Assembly (NCBI RefSeq): GCF_000377745.1
Contig: NZ_KB898706.1
Location: forward strand, 1,206,249 to 1,270,248
Source: Gilvimarinus chinensis DSM 19667
GTDB taxonomy: Bacteria; Pseudomonadota; Gammaproteobacteria; Pseudomonadales; Cellvibrionaceae
Reading direction: 5' to 3'
Length of the DNA stretch: 64,000 nt
Below are positions 20,110 to 28,538 of this stretch, one piece after another. The notes beneath the pieces were generated by a model. It was not told the DNA's origin. It saw nothing but the letters and a program-made list of their open reading frames with translations, and ran no database searches. The translations under genes and the position numbers were made by a program. Numbering within the stretch: position 1 is the first letter of the stretch; every line of letters starts with the position of its first letter.

Positions 20110-21780
20110 ATGACGGTAAAACGGATCAGCTCAGTTTCAATGCTTACCTTGGCAGGGACGCTGGCCAGTGCGCAGGTATTGGCCCAAGTGGTGCCTAATG
20201 CCGGTACCTTTATCCGCGAGTTAGAAACCGAACCCGCGCCCGAGGTGCAAAGCAGCACCCTGGAGGTAGAGCTTCCCGAACAAACGCCCGCCTCGGCCAG
20301 CGACGAGGGTGGCCCTAGCGTGTCGGTAGAGCGCTTTGTCATCACCGGTAATCGCGCCATTGAGAGTGCCGAGCTGCTGGCGTTGGTGGAGGGGCAGCAG
20401 GGGCAATCGCTCACCCTCGGCCAGCTGCGTGAGCAGGCCGCAAAAATCACTACCTATTACCGCGAGCGCGGGTATTTTCTCGCCCGCGCTTATTTACCGC
20501 AGCAGGACGTCAGTAACGGAACCGTTACCATTGATGTGTTGGAAGGTCGCCTGGGTAAAGTCGATTTAAGCAACAGCTCACACACCGCAGATTTTGTGGT
20601 CAAGCGCCCCTTCCGCTCACTGGAGGCGGACACCATGCTGACCGCCGACACTCTGGAAACCCCACTGCTGCGCTTGTCAGACCTGCCCGGCCTTGCTGTT
20701 AACACGACCCTGGTGCCCGGTGAAGAAGTGGGCACCAGCGACTTAAAAGTGGATGTGGCACAGGGGCCGTGGGTGAACGGCACCGTCGAGCTGGATAACT
20801 ACGGCAACGAATCCATCGGCGAGTACCGTTTGGGCGGTAGCTTGCAGGTCAACAGCCCCCTCGGGCTTGGGGATCGCTTCGACCTTCGCGCCCTGGGCAG
20901 CGATGAAGAGCAGGTGTTCTTCCGCGCGCAGTACCAAATGCCGGTAGGCCCCTGGGCCACCAACATTGGTGCCGCCTACTCAGATATGGACTACGAGCTG
21001 GGTGGCAACTTTGAAGAGCTGGACGCCACCGGGAACGCGCAGATCACCACCGTGTTTGCCGATCAATCCTTAATCCGCACGCGCGAACTGAACCTCAACG
21101 TACAGCTTCAGTACGACAGCAAAGAGCTGCAGGATGAAATCGACGCCTTTGGTTCGGACAGCCAAAAAGAATCTGAGCTTTACACCCTGACGCTGAACGG
21201 CGACTGGCGCGATCAGTTCCTGGGCGGCGGTGTGACTCAGTGGGCGCTGGCTTATACCTGGGGTGAGTTAACCCTTAACTCCTACCTCGACCAAGTCATC
21301 GACTCGGTCACCGCGCAAACCGCCGGTGATTTTGAGCGCTGGATGCCCTCGATTATGCGTTTGCAAAACCTCGGTGGTAATTGGAGTTTGCACGGGCAAA
21401 TCCACGGTCAGTTTGCGGATAAAAACCTCGACTCCTCAGAGAAAATCAGCCTGGGGGGAGCCTACGGCGTGCGCGCCTACGCTCAGGGTGAAGCCACAGG
21501 GGATGAGGGCTACATTGCCAACCTGGAGTTGCGCTACAGCCTCAATAGCCAGTGGCAGGTGTTTGGTTTAGCGGATTACGGCCGGGTAATGATCAACAAA
21601 ACCCCCTGGGAGGGTATTACCGACGACGACCGCGAGCTGTCCGGTGCGGGCCTGGGTGCGCGCTTTAACAGCAGGCATTGGCACCTGAGCGCCACCGCTG
21701 CCGCGCCTTTGGACAACAAAGACACGGTGGGCGATGACGATGATGTGCGTCTGTTTGCCCGAGTCGCCTGGAAGTTTTGA
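20110..21780 (+). CDS. Two-partner-secretion outer-membrane transporter (TpsB, FhaC/ShlB family)
   Basis: Omp85-superfamily beta-barrel that exports the preceding exoprotein. With the ATG at 20110 the protein has 556 residues and a clean signal peptide ending ASAQVLAQ. An in-frame ATG at 20050 overlaps the exoprotein stop by 11 bases but would bury the signal. A POTRA_2-type region lies at about residues 70-150 (VERFVITGNRAIESAELLAL, YYRERGYFLARAYLP, TIDVLEGRLG). The ShlB barrel follows with LDNYGNESIGEYRLGG and ends in an aromatic residue (VAWKF), as outer-membrane barrels do. A strong terminator follows. Confidence 0.92.
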   Translation: MTVKRISSVSMLTLAGTLASAQVLAQVVPNAGTFIRELETEPAPEVQSSTLEVELPEQTPASASDEGGPSVSVERFVITGNRAIESAELLALVEGQQGQSLTLGQLREQAAKITTYYRERGYFLARAYLPQQDVSNGTVTIDVLEGRLGKVDLSNSSHTADFVVKRPFRSLEADTMLTADTLETPLLRLSDLPGLAVNTTLVPGEEVGTSDLKVDVAQGPWVNGTVELDNYGNESIGEYRLGGSLQVNSPLGLGDRFDLRALGSDEEQVFFRAQYQMPVGPWATNIGAAYSDMDYELGGNFEELDATGNAQITTVFADQSLIRTRELNLNVQLQYDSKELQDEIDAFGSDSQKESELYTLTLNGDWRDQFLGGGVTQWALAYTWGELTLNSYLDQVIDSVTAQTAGDFERWMPSIMRLQNLGGNWSLHGQIHGQFADKNLDSSEKISLGGAYGVRAYAQGEATGDEGYIANLELRYSLNSQWQVFGLADYGRVMINKTPWEGITDDDRELSGAGLGARFNSRHWHLSATAAAPLDNKDTVGDDDDVRLFARVAWKF

Positions 21781-21794
21781 TGGGTTCAACCCAT

Positions 21795-21829
21795 AAATAA
21801 ATGAACCCTTGGCGGGGTTCATTTATTTT
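21795..21829. terminator. Strong bidirectional terminator after tpsB
   Basis: A 14-bp perfect stem (AAATAAATGAACCC / GGGTTCATTTATTT) with a 6-base loop, ending in a T-rich tract, 14 bases after the transporter stop. Confidence 0.92.
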
Positions 21830-22113
21830 TTATGTAAGTAATAACGATAAAAGTAAAGAAAGCGCCACAGTGGCCGAAACCCATCATGAAAGGGATGGCC
21901 GTCGCACGCCAAACGACGGTTTATATATAATTTTCCGTGTTTCAAATTCTGATATAGCAAATTACTTGTAAACCAAGCCAGGAAGGCTCTCGGAAAATGC
22001 GGATTGGCGCATTATACTACTGATATAAAAATTAGCTGATGTCAGCTTTTGCCCGAATTGTGATCGTTATCGGAGTAAGAAATCATCAGCCATAGAAAAT
22101 TTAAGAGGCCGCT
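21830..22113. other. Intergenic region upstream of the chemoreceptor
   Basis: With the terminator, this forms a 333-base gap without a gene. It contains a small inverted repeat CCGTCG / CGACGG at 21899-21919 and AT-rich sequence likely to hold the chemoreceptor promoter. The last bases carry its AAGAGG ribosome site. No other feature was seen. Confidence 0.5.
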
Positions 22114-23646
22114 GTGAAAAATTTATCGCTTAAGTGGAAAATCCTGCTCAGTGTCACCCTGACTTGTATAGCCGCGGTAGTGGTTACAACGTTTGTGACC
22201 GTACGCTCAGGTATCGCCACCGTCGAAGAAACCATCATTAAAGATACCCGCACTCTCGCGGATGTACTGGGTGAGGCCAGTGTAGGCGCCATTACCTTTG
22301 AAGATGACATGACCGTCACTGCATCGCTGCAAGCGTTAAAAATTAGCGATCGTGTTTTAGGTGCGGTTATTTATACCAACAATAAACCCTTTGCCTGGTT
22401 TTCACGCTCAGGCGAGGGCATGCCTGCTAATCTACCGTCGCGGCCCAACGGTGAAGGTATTGTGGAGCTTGAAAACGCGATGGTTATTACCGAAACCATT
22501 CAGTCGGATGGCTCGCAAGTGGGTGTGATTTCTATGCACGTTGACTTGGCCGAACTGGATGCGGTTATTTCTGAGGCGGTTGTCGATGCAATCTGGGTGG
22601 TTATCATTATCAGCGTTATCGCGGCTGCTTTGGCCTATTTGGTCCAGGCCAGTGTGGTTAAACCAGTTAATAACGTTGTGCGAGCACTGCGCGATATCTC
22701 TGAGGGTGAAGGGGATTTAACCCGTCGTCTGCCCGTTGAAGGCACTGATGAAATCAGTGAATTAGCGGCCAATTTTAACCGCTTCGTGGAGCGCCTGCAG
22801 GATATTATTTCCAGCGTTGCTGAAACCGCTGTTGAGGTGGATGAAAGTGCGAATATTCTTTCAAACCTGTCGCAGGAAAATGAACGCTCTATCACTTCAC
22901 AGCAGTCGGATATTCAGCAGATCGTAACGGCAATTAAAGAGATGGCCAGTGTGGTGGCTGATGTGACCCAGCGCGTGGCTGAGACTGCCGATAATTCGTT
23001 GCAGGCGGACAAGGTAGCTATGGGTGGTAAGGACATAGTGCAGGGCACTATGAGTCAGATCCAAAGTTTATCAGCGGACATTAAAACCGCCTCTGAGGTA
23101 ATTGATCGCCTGCGCCAGGAAACGGTAGCAATTGGAACTGTACTGGATGTGATTCGCGGCATCGCCGAACAAACGAACCTGCTGGCATTGAATGCTGCCA
23201 TTGAAGCGGCGCGGGCCGGTGAGCAGGGCCGTGGGTTTGCTGTGGTTGCCGATGAAGTACGTACCCTCGCCTCTCGCACACAAAGCTCCACCACCGAAAT
23301 TCAGGAAATGATTGAGCGTTTGCAAACGGGCTCGGCCGAAGCGGTAGAAATGATGACCGCTGGCACCAGCCAAGCGGATGCCTCTGTTACTCGTGCGAGT
23401 GAAGCGACCGATGCACTGGAAGAAATTACTAATTATGTAGGTGAAATTCGCGACCGTACCAATCAGATCGCAGCTGCCTCAGAACAGCAAAGTGCAGCCA
23501 CTCAGCAAATTGAAGTGAATATCGATAGCGTTTCGGGGGTGGCTCAAAGCACTGCTGAAAGCTCCAGCCGTATTACCGCCAACAGTGTAAACCTGGCGAA
23601 AATGGCGAAGCAAATGTCTGAATTGGTTGGCCGTTTTAAAATTTAA
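22114..23646 (+). CDS. Methyl-accepting chemotaxis protein
   Basis: 510-residue transmembrane chemoreceptor. TM1 covers about residues 10-30 and TM2 about 157-178. Between them is a periplasmic segment of roughly 125 residues, short enough for a CHASE8- or dCache-lacking sensor type. A HAMP domain follows (about 178-232), then the cytoplasmic signalling helices with the highly conserved hairpin [20 protein letters not shown] near residue 348 and [15 protein letters not shown]. It relays ligand state to CheA/CheW; the ligand is not evident. GTG start at 22114 with AAGAGG eight bases upstream. No che genes lie nearby. Confidence 0.95.
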   Translation: MKNLSLKWKILLSVTLTCIAAVVVTTFVTVRSGIATVEETIIKDTRTLADVLGEASVGAITFEDDMTVTASLQALKISDRVLGAVIYTNNKPFAWFSRSGEGMPANLPSRPNGEGIVELENAMVITETIQSDGSQVGVISMHVDLAELDAVISEAVVDAIWVVIIISVIAAALAYLVQASVVKPVNNVVRALRDISEGEGDLTRRLPVEGTDEISELAANFNRFVERLQDIISSVAETAVEVDESANILSNLSQENERSITSQQSDIQQIVTAIKEMASVVADVTQRVAETADNSLQADKVAMGGKDIVQGTMSQIQSLSADIKTASEVIDRLRQETVAIGTVLDVIRGIAEQTNLLALNAAIEAARAGEQGRGFAVVADEVRTLASRTQSSTTEIQEMIERLQTGSAEAVEMMTAGTSQADASVTRASEATDALEEITNYVGEIRDRTNQIAAASEQQSAATQQIEVNIDSVSGVAQSTAESSSRITANSVNLAKMAKQMSELVGRFKI

Positions 23647-23683
23647 TTGGCATCTCCCCTTATTAAACTGTGAGGTTACAAGT

Positions 23684-23977
23684 ATGAGAAAAAATATAGT
23701 CACCTTTACATTATTGGCGGTGGTTTGTATGCCTGGTGTAAGCTTGGCCTGCTCAGAGCCCGCCAAACCCGCCGAATTTCCCGATCCAGCCACTGCGGTG
23801 ACGGCGCAAATGGTTAAGGCTAATAACGAAGTCAAAGCCTATGTAAAGGCGATGGAAGAGTACTTAGGTTGCTCAGGTATGTCGCGCACAGAGCAAGGTA
23901 AAGCGGTTAAAGAGTTGGAAGATTATGCGGAAAGCTTTAATAAACTGATTCGTGAATTTAAATCACGAAACGGTTAA
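23684..23977 (+). CDS. Small secreted protein, function unknown
   Basis: 97 residues from the ATG at 23684, which follows TGAGGTTACAAG and opens a clear signal peptide (M-R-K-N then a hydrophobic core to about residue 22, ending SLA before Cys). Cleavage could be by ordinary signal peptidase or, less canonically, at a lipobox. The mature part is helical and charged, with two Cys residues (near its start and in EYLGCSGMS) and a C-terminal helix rich in Lys/Glu. It starts 37 bases after the chemoreceptor gene and may be co-transcribed. No family was recognised. Confidence 0.6.
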   Translation: MRKNIVTFTLLAVVCMPGVSLACSEPAKPAEFPDPATAVTAQMVKANNEVKAYVKAMEEYLGCSGMSRTEQGKAVKELEDYAESFNKLIREFKSRNG

Positions 23978-24085
23978 TGCTCTATAAGGCGAAGGATTGC
24001 CTGCATTCTCCTTGTTGGTAGTTTTTGCTATTGCAGCCTATGCTTAGAATAGAACGTTAAATACCTATATTAACAAGGACCGTGT

Positions 24086-24604
24086 ATGACAAAAAATGGA
24101 AAAATAGCACTCACCAGTTTATCTCTTCTTGTTTTTTTTGGTTTTCTCTTTCTTTTATATAATGGTTATAAACTTTTTCGCGGCGACCTTTACGAGCAGT
24201 CGTTAGTGGCATTAGAACAACACCCGGAGATTAAAAAGAATATTGGTGTACCCTTCGAGCCCAGCTTGTTATTTAGCGGCAATTACTTTGTTAACTCGCT
24301 ATTTATGCAGTATGAAATCACAGGCGCTCAAGGTAACGGGTGGGTTGTGATGATTGCGCAAAAAAATGAAGGTGATTGGCACTTGGACAGGTTGTGGGTA
24401 CACACCGGCGAAGAAGAATATATTACAGTGATCGAGCCTGAATCCTATAGCTTTGATGCAGATGAGTATCAAGATAAAACGGTTGATGATTCAAGCGGTA
24501 GCTGCGAGGCACCCTTGGATTACCAAGGCTATACCAAAGAGGGCGAAGAGCCCCTACCGACAGACAGTGTGTTGCTTAATGATGATTCAATAGCGACTCC
24601 GTAA
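24086..24604 (+). CDS. Coa1/Tim21-like single-pass membrane protein
   Basis: 172 residues with one N-terminal membrane segment (about 8-30) and a soluble domain. The domain pattern is A-L-x-x-H-P-E-I-K-K-N-I-G-x-P, then an I-T-G-x-x-G-x-G-x-V strand, then W-H-L-D-R-L-W-V. This resembles the cytochrome-oxidase assembly factor Coa1 family, members of which are common but little studied in bacteria. The C-terminus is acidic and low in complexity. ATG with an AAGGA ribosome site. No oxidase genes lie nearby, so the functional link is only a family-level guess. Confidence 0.6.
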   Translation: MTKNGKIALTSLSLLVFFGFLFLLYNGYKLFRGDLYEQSLVALEQHPEIKKNIGVPFEPSLLFSGNYFVNSLFMQYEITGAQGNGWVVMIAQKNEGDWHLDRLWVHTGEEEYITVIEPESYSFDADEYQDKTVDDSSGSCEAPLDYQGYTKEGEEPLPTDSVLLNDDSIATP

Positions 24605-24676
24605 ATAAACAATTCTGTGCAAATAAAAATATTAGCCTTTGCAAACCATAGGTTATGGGCAGAGTCATTATTCGTT

Positions 24677-25081
24677 CTAAGTTTCAGTGCTGGTTTCAAT
24701 TAAACGACTAATGGTGGCTAAATCTTTTTGCACCAGACGCACATCTTCCTTGAACTGTAACTCCGACATGGCGTTTAGCTGAAATAAAGTGAAGGTCAGC
24801 GCGCTGTTGTTGCCGCTTTTTAAAACTCGCATGGGGTTGGTCAGTGAGGCCCCAGAAGCAAAGCGAATAGTGTGATCAAGCACTCCGAGGGTGTTATCTT
24901 CTACAAATTGAAATTCTGCTGGACCATCCGGAGTATCGACAAGCCACACCCCTTGTTTATCTGATTCTATAACCGACGTAAAAAATGGCACCCAGCGTGG
25001 TAGGTTGTGTGCGTTGCGGATGAACTGATACACCTGATTAGCGGGTGCTTGAATAGCTACAGATAAAGTTTCGATTTTCAT
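24677..25081 (-). CDS. SRPBCC/START-like domain protein
   Basis: 134 residues beginning MKIETLSVAIQAPANQVYQF, then IRNAHNLPRWVPFF, the standard opening of polyketide cyclase/Bet v1-type SRPBCC proteins. In these, a long C-terminal helix closes a hydrophobic ligand pocket. The C-terminal helix is visible (QFKEDVRLVQKDLATISRLI). The ligand is unknown. It converges with the Coa1-like gene. On its own strand it sits downstream of the GMC oxidoreductase gene but is separated from it by a terminator. The ribosome site GGGATGA precedes the ATG. Confidence 0.8.
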   Translation of the reverse strand: MKIETLSVAIQAPANQVYQFIRNAHNLPRWVPFFTSVIESDKQGVWLVDTPDGPAEFQFVEDNTLGVLDHTIRFASGASLTNPMRVLKSGNNSALTFTLFQLNAMSELQFKEDVRLVQKDLATISRLIETSTET

Positions 25082-25240
25082 GCGATCATCCCGTCGCTGC
25101 TGGTCATGTCGGTTATCTATAATGACCGCTAATTGTTTAAAAAATCAACTGTCGTTGAAGTAATATTCAAACAGGGGTGCTGGTAAATCACTCTTCTATA
25201 ATCTATTAAGACGTATCAGGCTCATAGGGTGCAAGAGAAA

Positions 25241-25282
25241 AAAAGCCCCCTCTCAGTTATAGATGCCTGGGAGGGGGCTTTT
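25241..25282 (-). terminator. Terminator of the GMC oxidoreductase operon
   Basis: Perfect 12-bp arms AAAAGCCCCCTC / GAGGGGGCTTTT with an 18-base loop, A-rich on the left and T-rich on the right. It can act in both directions. On the minus strand it lies about 60 bases after the GMC oxidoreductase stop. Confidence 0.85.
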
Positions 25283-25341
25283 ACCGGTATGACTTTGAGA
25301 TTAAAAGTGCACCGGAAATATTGATTTTTGGATCTTAACCG

Positions 25342-27057
25342 TCAGATTTTCCTTTGCTTTAATTGATCAACAGCATAGTCACAAGCCCGCGCAGTTAACG
25401 CCATAAATGTCAGCGATGGGTTCTGACAGGCACTGGAAGCAAAAGATGATCCATCGGTAACAAATAAGTTAGGAATGTCGTGACTTTGGTTAAAGCCGTT
25501 TAACACTGAAGTCTTAGCATCGCGCCCCATGCGCGCAGTGCCTACTTCATGAATAGCAAGGCCTGGAGTGCGTGGTTCTTTTCTGGTCTTAATGTTTTTC
25601 AGGCCACAGGCTTCTAACATTTCTCCAGCGCTTTCACCCATATCTGCCATCATTTTTTTATCGTTATCGCGGTATTCACAGTGAATCGATAACTGCGGGA
25701 TACCCCACTTATCCGTTTTCGTTTTATCCAGGCGGACGTAGTTATCGTAATCGGGCAGCATTTCACCCTGACCGCCTAAGTAAAAGCTCCACTCACCTGC
25801 GTCGTGGATTTTTTCTTTCAGGGCCGTGCCATATAAACCGCTGTGGGCCAGCGACTGCCAACTGTCACGCTGTGCACTACCTCCGTAGGCATAGCCACGT
25901 AAAAAGTCGGTGTCTTTTTTGTTGACATTGCGGAAGCGAGGAATGTAAATACCGGTGGGGCGTCTGCCTTTATAGTAGCTGTCCAGAAAGCCTTCCACAT
26001 CGGCTGTAGCACCGGGGCCATAAATATGGTCCATCAGGTAATGGCCTAAAGCGCCGGATGAGTTCGCAAGCCCGGTAGGGAAGGCGTCGCTGGTGGAGTT
26101 CAGCATTATCTGTGTGGTGCCGAGAGTGGATGCGCAGAGGAACACAACCTTAGCGTAGTACTCACGTACCTCTTTGGTTTCTGCATCAATAATGCGAACC
26201 CCGGTAACACGATTTTCTTTATCGTCGTAAATGACACTGTGTACTATGCTGTCGGTGGCAATGCTCAGATTACCGGTTTTTAATGCGGCAGGTAATGTAG
26301 AGCTTTGCGTCGAGAAGTAAGCACCAAAAGAACACCCCTTTTGACACTCGTTACGCGCCATGCATTGCACACGACCCTGAGCAATATGTTCGGGAGTGGG
26401 TTTAGACAAGTGAGCGCAGCGACCGATAATCATTTTACGATCTTTGTAGCGCTTTTCTAAACGCTGTTTTACCGACTTTTCTACCTGGTTCATTTCAAAC
26501 GCGGGCAGGTATTCACTGTCGGGCAATACGGCTAGGTTTTCTTTTGAGCCACTGATGCCCACGTGTTTTTCCACATAGCTGTACCAAGGTGCTAAATCTG
26601 CGTAGCGGATGGGCCAATCAACACCGATACCTTCTTTGCCGTTGGCTGCAAAATCTAAATCGCTGAAACGGTAGCTCTGGCGATGCCATAGCAGCGACTT
26701 CCCACCCAATGCATTACCTCGAATCCAATCAAATGGTTTCTCCTGTTGGTAGGGGTATTCGCGGTCGTTACCAAAAAATTGTTTGGTGGCGTCGTTAAAG
26801 GCGTAGCATTTTTTCTGAATGTAGAAATCTTGCTCAAGGGTTTCTCGATCAAGCCTACCACGCAGGGGCATTTCCCAGGCTCTAACGCCCTCGCCGACAT
26901 AATCTTTGCGATGCTCTACCGCCTGGCCTCGCTCGATCATCAGCGTTTTCAAGCCTTTCTCGGTTAGCTCTTTTGCGGCCCAACCCCCGGTTACACCGGA
27001 GCCCACCACAATTGCATCGAAGGGCTCTTTAGCCACTGAAATATAGGGATAACTCAT
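25342..27057 (-). CDS. GMC-family oxidoreductase (gluconate/sugar dehydrogenase large-subunit type)
   Basis: 571-residue FAD enzyme. The Rossmann motif GSGVTGGWAAKELTEKG lies near residue 18, followed by MIERG. The FAD/active-site region has GNALGGKSLLWH. The C-terminus has the family signature with HEVGTARMG and NLFVTDGSSFASSACQNPSLT, where His and Asn form the catalytic pair. It has no signal of its own. Such subunits are exported with a Tat-carrying subunit-3 partner, here encoded 22 bases upstream. Likely substrates are gluconate, related aldoses or other polyols. No cytochrome c subunit gene is adjacent. Confidence 0.88.
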   Translation of the reverse strand: MSYPYISVAKEPFDAIVVGSGVTGGWAAKELTEKGLKTLMIERGQAVEHRKDYVGEGVRAWEMPLRGRLDRETLEQDFYIQKKCYAFNDATKQFFGNDREYPYQQEKPFDWIRGNALGGKSLLWHRQSYRFSDLDFAANGKEGIGVDWPIRYADLAPWYSYVEKHVGISGSKENLAVLPDSEYLPAFEMNQVEKSVKQRLEKRYKDRKMIIGRCAHLSKPTPEHIAQGRVQCMARNECQKGCSFGAYFSTQSSTLPAALKTGNLSIATDSIVHSVIYDDKENRVTGVRIIDAETKEVREYYAKVVFLCASTLGTTQIMLNSTSDAFPTGLANSSGALGHYLMDHIYGPGATADVEGFLDSYYKGRRPTGIYIPRFRNVNKKDTDFLRGYAYGGSAQRDSWQSLAHSGLYGTALKEKIHDAGEWSFYLGGQGEMLPDYDNYVRLDKTKTDKWGIPQLSIHCEYRDNDKKMMADMGESAGEMLEACGLKNIKTRKEPRTPGLAIHEVGTARMGRDAKTSVLNGFNQSHDIPNLFVTDGSSFASSACQNPSLTFMALTARACDYAVDQLKQRKI

Positions 27058-27079
27058 GGTTGCTTAAACTCCAGACACA

Positions 27080-27679
27080 TCAAACGAAAGGTTGCAAAGA
27101 CCAGGCACGGCCAACTTCAGAAAACGGTACATCACCGTTATAGCCGCCGGGTATGGGGAGGTAGTTCAATTCTTTTGTAGCACCTTGCTCACTGGTGTAG
27201 TAAGCAAATACCACCAGTGAAATCAGAAATCGCCAAGTACCAGTTTCGGCGGCGCTGAAGGGGCTCTCTGAACGGTGCAATTTATCCACAAGCTCTTGCT
27301 GCTGCTCGTTTGAGCAGCTTTCAAAATGCTGGCTGTATTCTTTTGATGCAATAGCGTTGAGTTTATCTAAAAGGTTGGTAACGGATTTCTGCTCTGATTC
27401 AGTGGCACACAGGCGCAAATGGTAATCAATGTAATTATGAGCGCCCACCGTTTTCGCGCCGGCGGTTTCAGTGGTGGGAATAATAATCTCAGCCAATGCC
27501 GCAGTGCACAGCAGTTGCTTCGGGTTAAATAATTGGGGTTTGGTATCAGTAGCAGGTGCTTTGTACTCAGCCAGTGCATCGATTGCGCTGGCGCTTAAGC
27601 TGAGCCCTAGCAGCCCGGCAAAGGTTTTTAAGGAGTGGCGTTTGCTTGCGTCCGTCACAGGTTGCGGGTGGGTCATCAC
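27080..27679 (-). CDS. Gluconate 2-dehydrogenase subunit 3-family protein
   Basis: 199 residues with a signal-like N-terminus (SKRHSLKTFAGLLGLSLSAS) that resembles a Tat leader, but the twin-arginine is Lys-Arg. The central part matches subunit 3 proteins: LLCTAALAEIIIPTTETAGA, then HNYIDYHL, and a C-terminus with NGDVPFSEVGRAWSLQPF. The partner GMC gene follows 22 bases downstream, so they form a two-gene unit. Two adjacent ATG codons could serve as start. Subunit 3 is thought to help maturation and export of the flavoprotein. Confidence 0.82.
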   Translation of the reverse strand: MMTHPQPVTDASKRHSLKTFAGLLGLSLSASAIDALAEYKAPATDTKPQLFNPKQLLCTAALAEIIIPTTETAGAKTVGAHNYIDYHLRLCATESEQKSVTNLLDKLNAIASKEYSQHFESCSNEQQQELVDKLHRSESPFSAAETGTWRFLISLVVFAYYTSEQGATKELNYLPIPGGYNGDVPFSEVGRAWSLQPFV

Positions 27680-27908
27680 GGAAGTCTCTTAATGGTTTTA
27701 TATAATGTAACCGATTAAACCAAAGGGATTTTCCGTGTAGCAACAGCCTTTATACAGATTAACAAATCTTGTCGAGATTCTTTATAAAGTTTCGAGAGTC
27801 AATTTAATCATTTTACTAACCTAGGCTAGCGTTTTAATGAAGCAGTATTTTTGTAAATGACTTTCTCTAGGCTGGCCACAATAAATACAAACCCACGCTG
27901 GGGGTAAG

Positions 27909-28013
27909 ATGATGAATATCATCCAAGTGCTAATCAATTACCTCAGTACTCTGGGGTATTATTGTGTGGTGCTGATCGGTAAAACCCTTAATGGCTTTAA
28001 TTCCGACAAATAA
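27909..28013 (+). CDS. Candidate small hydrophobic protein (34 residues), undescribed
   Basis: A 34-codon frame with two adjacent ATG codons (27909 and 27912), preceded by GGGGGTAAG and ended by TAA. Its stop codon lies inside the left arm of a perfect terminator hairpin, the arrangement expected of a real short gene. The peptide has a hydrophobic middle (about residues 4-24: I-I-Q-V-L-I, then G-Y-Y-C-V-V-L-I-G) and a polar tail ending N-S-D-K, so a membrane peptide is plausible. It could be a small membrane protein or a type I toxin-like peptide. No homologue is recognised and expression is not shown. Confidence 0.45.
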   Translation: MMNIIQVLINYLSTLGYYCVVLIGKTLNGFNSDK

Positions 28014-28043
28014 GGCGCTATAGGATGGCGCCTTATTTATTTT
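28008..28043 (+). terminator. Terminator immediately after the 34-codon ORF
   Basis: Arms AAATAAGGCGC (28008-28018) and GCGCCTTATTT (28028-28038) pair perfectly over 11 bp with a 9-base loop, followed by ATTTT. The stem overlaps the ORF stop codon. No other gene upstream on this strand would need it. Confidence 0.85.
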
Positions 28044-28135
28044 AATGGCCATTAAAACAAGCAGTTGTGGGGTAAGGTCTCGCCAAGTTACCGCCCAAGC
28101 GCTACCATGACGCCTCATTTTTAGCGGCGAATATT

Positions 28136-28468
28136 ATGTCATTACCTCCCTGCCCCAGTTGTCAGTCTGAATACACTTATCAAGATCAAAACCTATTGAT
28201 TTGCCCCGAATGCGCCTACGAATGGAACCCGGATGAGGTGGCAGAGGCCGCTTTCACGGTGCAGGATGCCAATGGCAACTTGCTGGCCGAGGGCGATACG
28301 GTTACCTGCATTAAAGATTTAAAAGTCAAAGGCAGTTCACAACCGATAAAGATTGGTACCAAAGCGCGTATTCGACGTATTGTTGAAGCCAAAGACCACC
28401 AGCTGGATTGCAAGGTGGATGGCGCTGGCGAGATTATGATCACCGCTAAGTTTGTAAAGAAGGCTTAG
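28136..28468 (+). CDS. yjdM: YjdM/PhnA-family zinc-ribbon protein
   Basis: 110 residues matching the short protein first named PhnA in E. coli. An N-terminal zinc ribbon ([21 protein letters not shown], written here as C-x2-C ... C-x2-C, residues about 6-26) is followed by a small beta domain containing [16 protein letters not shown] and the C-terminal ITAKFVKKA. Despite the old name there is no proven role in phosphonate use and no phn genes lie nearby. It is apparently monocistronic. Confidence 0.93.
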   Translation: MSLPPCPSCQSEYTYQDQNLLICPECAYEWNPDEVAEAAFTVQDANGNLLAEGDTVTCIKDLKVKGSSQPIKIGTKARIRRIVEAKDHQLDCKVDGAGEIMITAKFVKKA

Positions 28469-28501
28469 CATTTTACGGTCTGGCTCTTACGCTCCGAGCT
28501 T

Positions 28502-28524
28502 GTTATAGTCAGCAAAACCATAAC
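28502..28524. promoter_or_regulatory. Palindrome upstream of the xylanase gene
   Basis: GTTATAGT-N7-ACCATAAC, 8-bp arms with one mismatch, ending 14 bases before the xylanase GTG and just upstream of its AGGGGAG ribosome site. It could be a repressor operator or a 5'-UTR hairpin. Related TATGGT/ACCATA palindromes precede the chitinase and the alpha-glucuronidase genes. Confidence 0.35.
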
Positions 28525-28538
28525 AGGGGAGCCATATC

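Noticed and set aside
22046-22064. Possible CRP site before the chemoreceptor (TGTGATCGTTATCGGA)
   Set aside because: Only the left half matches; the right half has three of five positions, too weak to claim.
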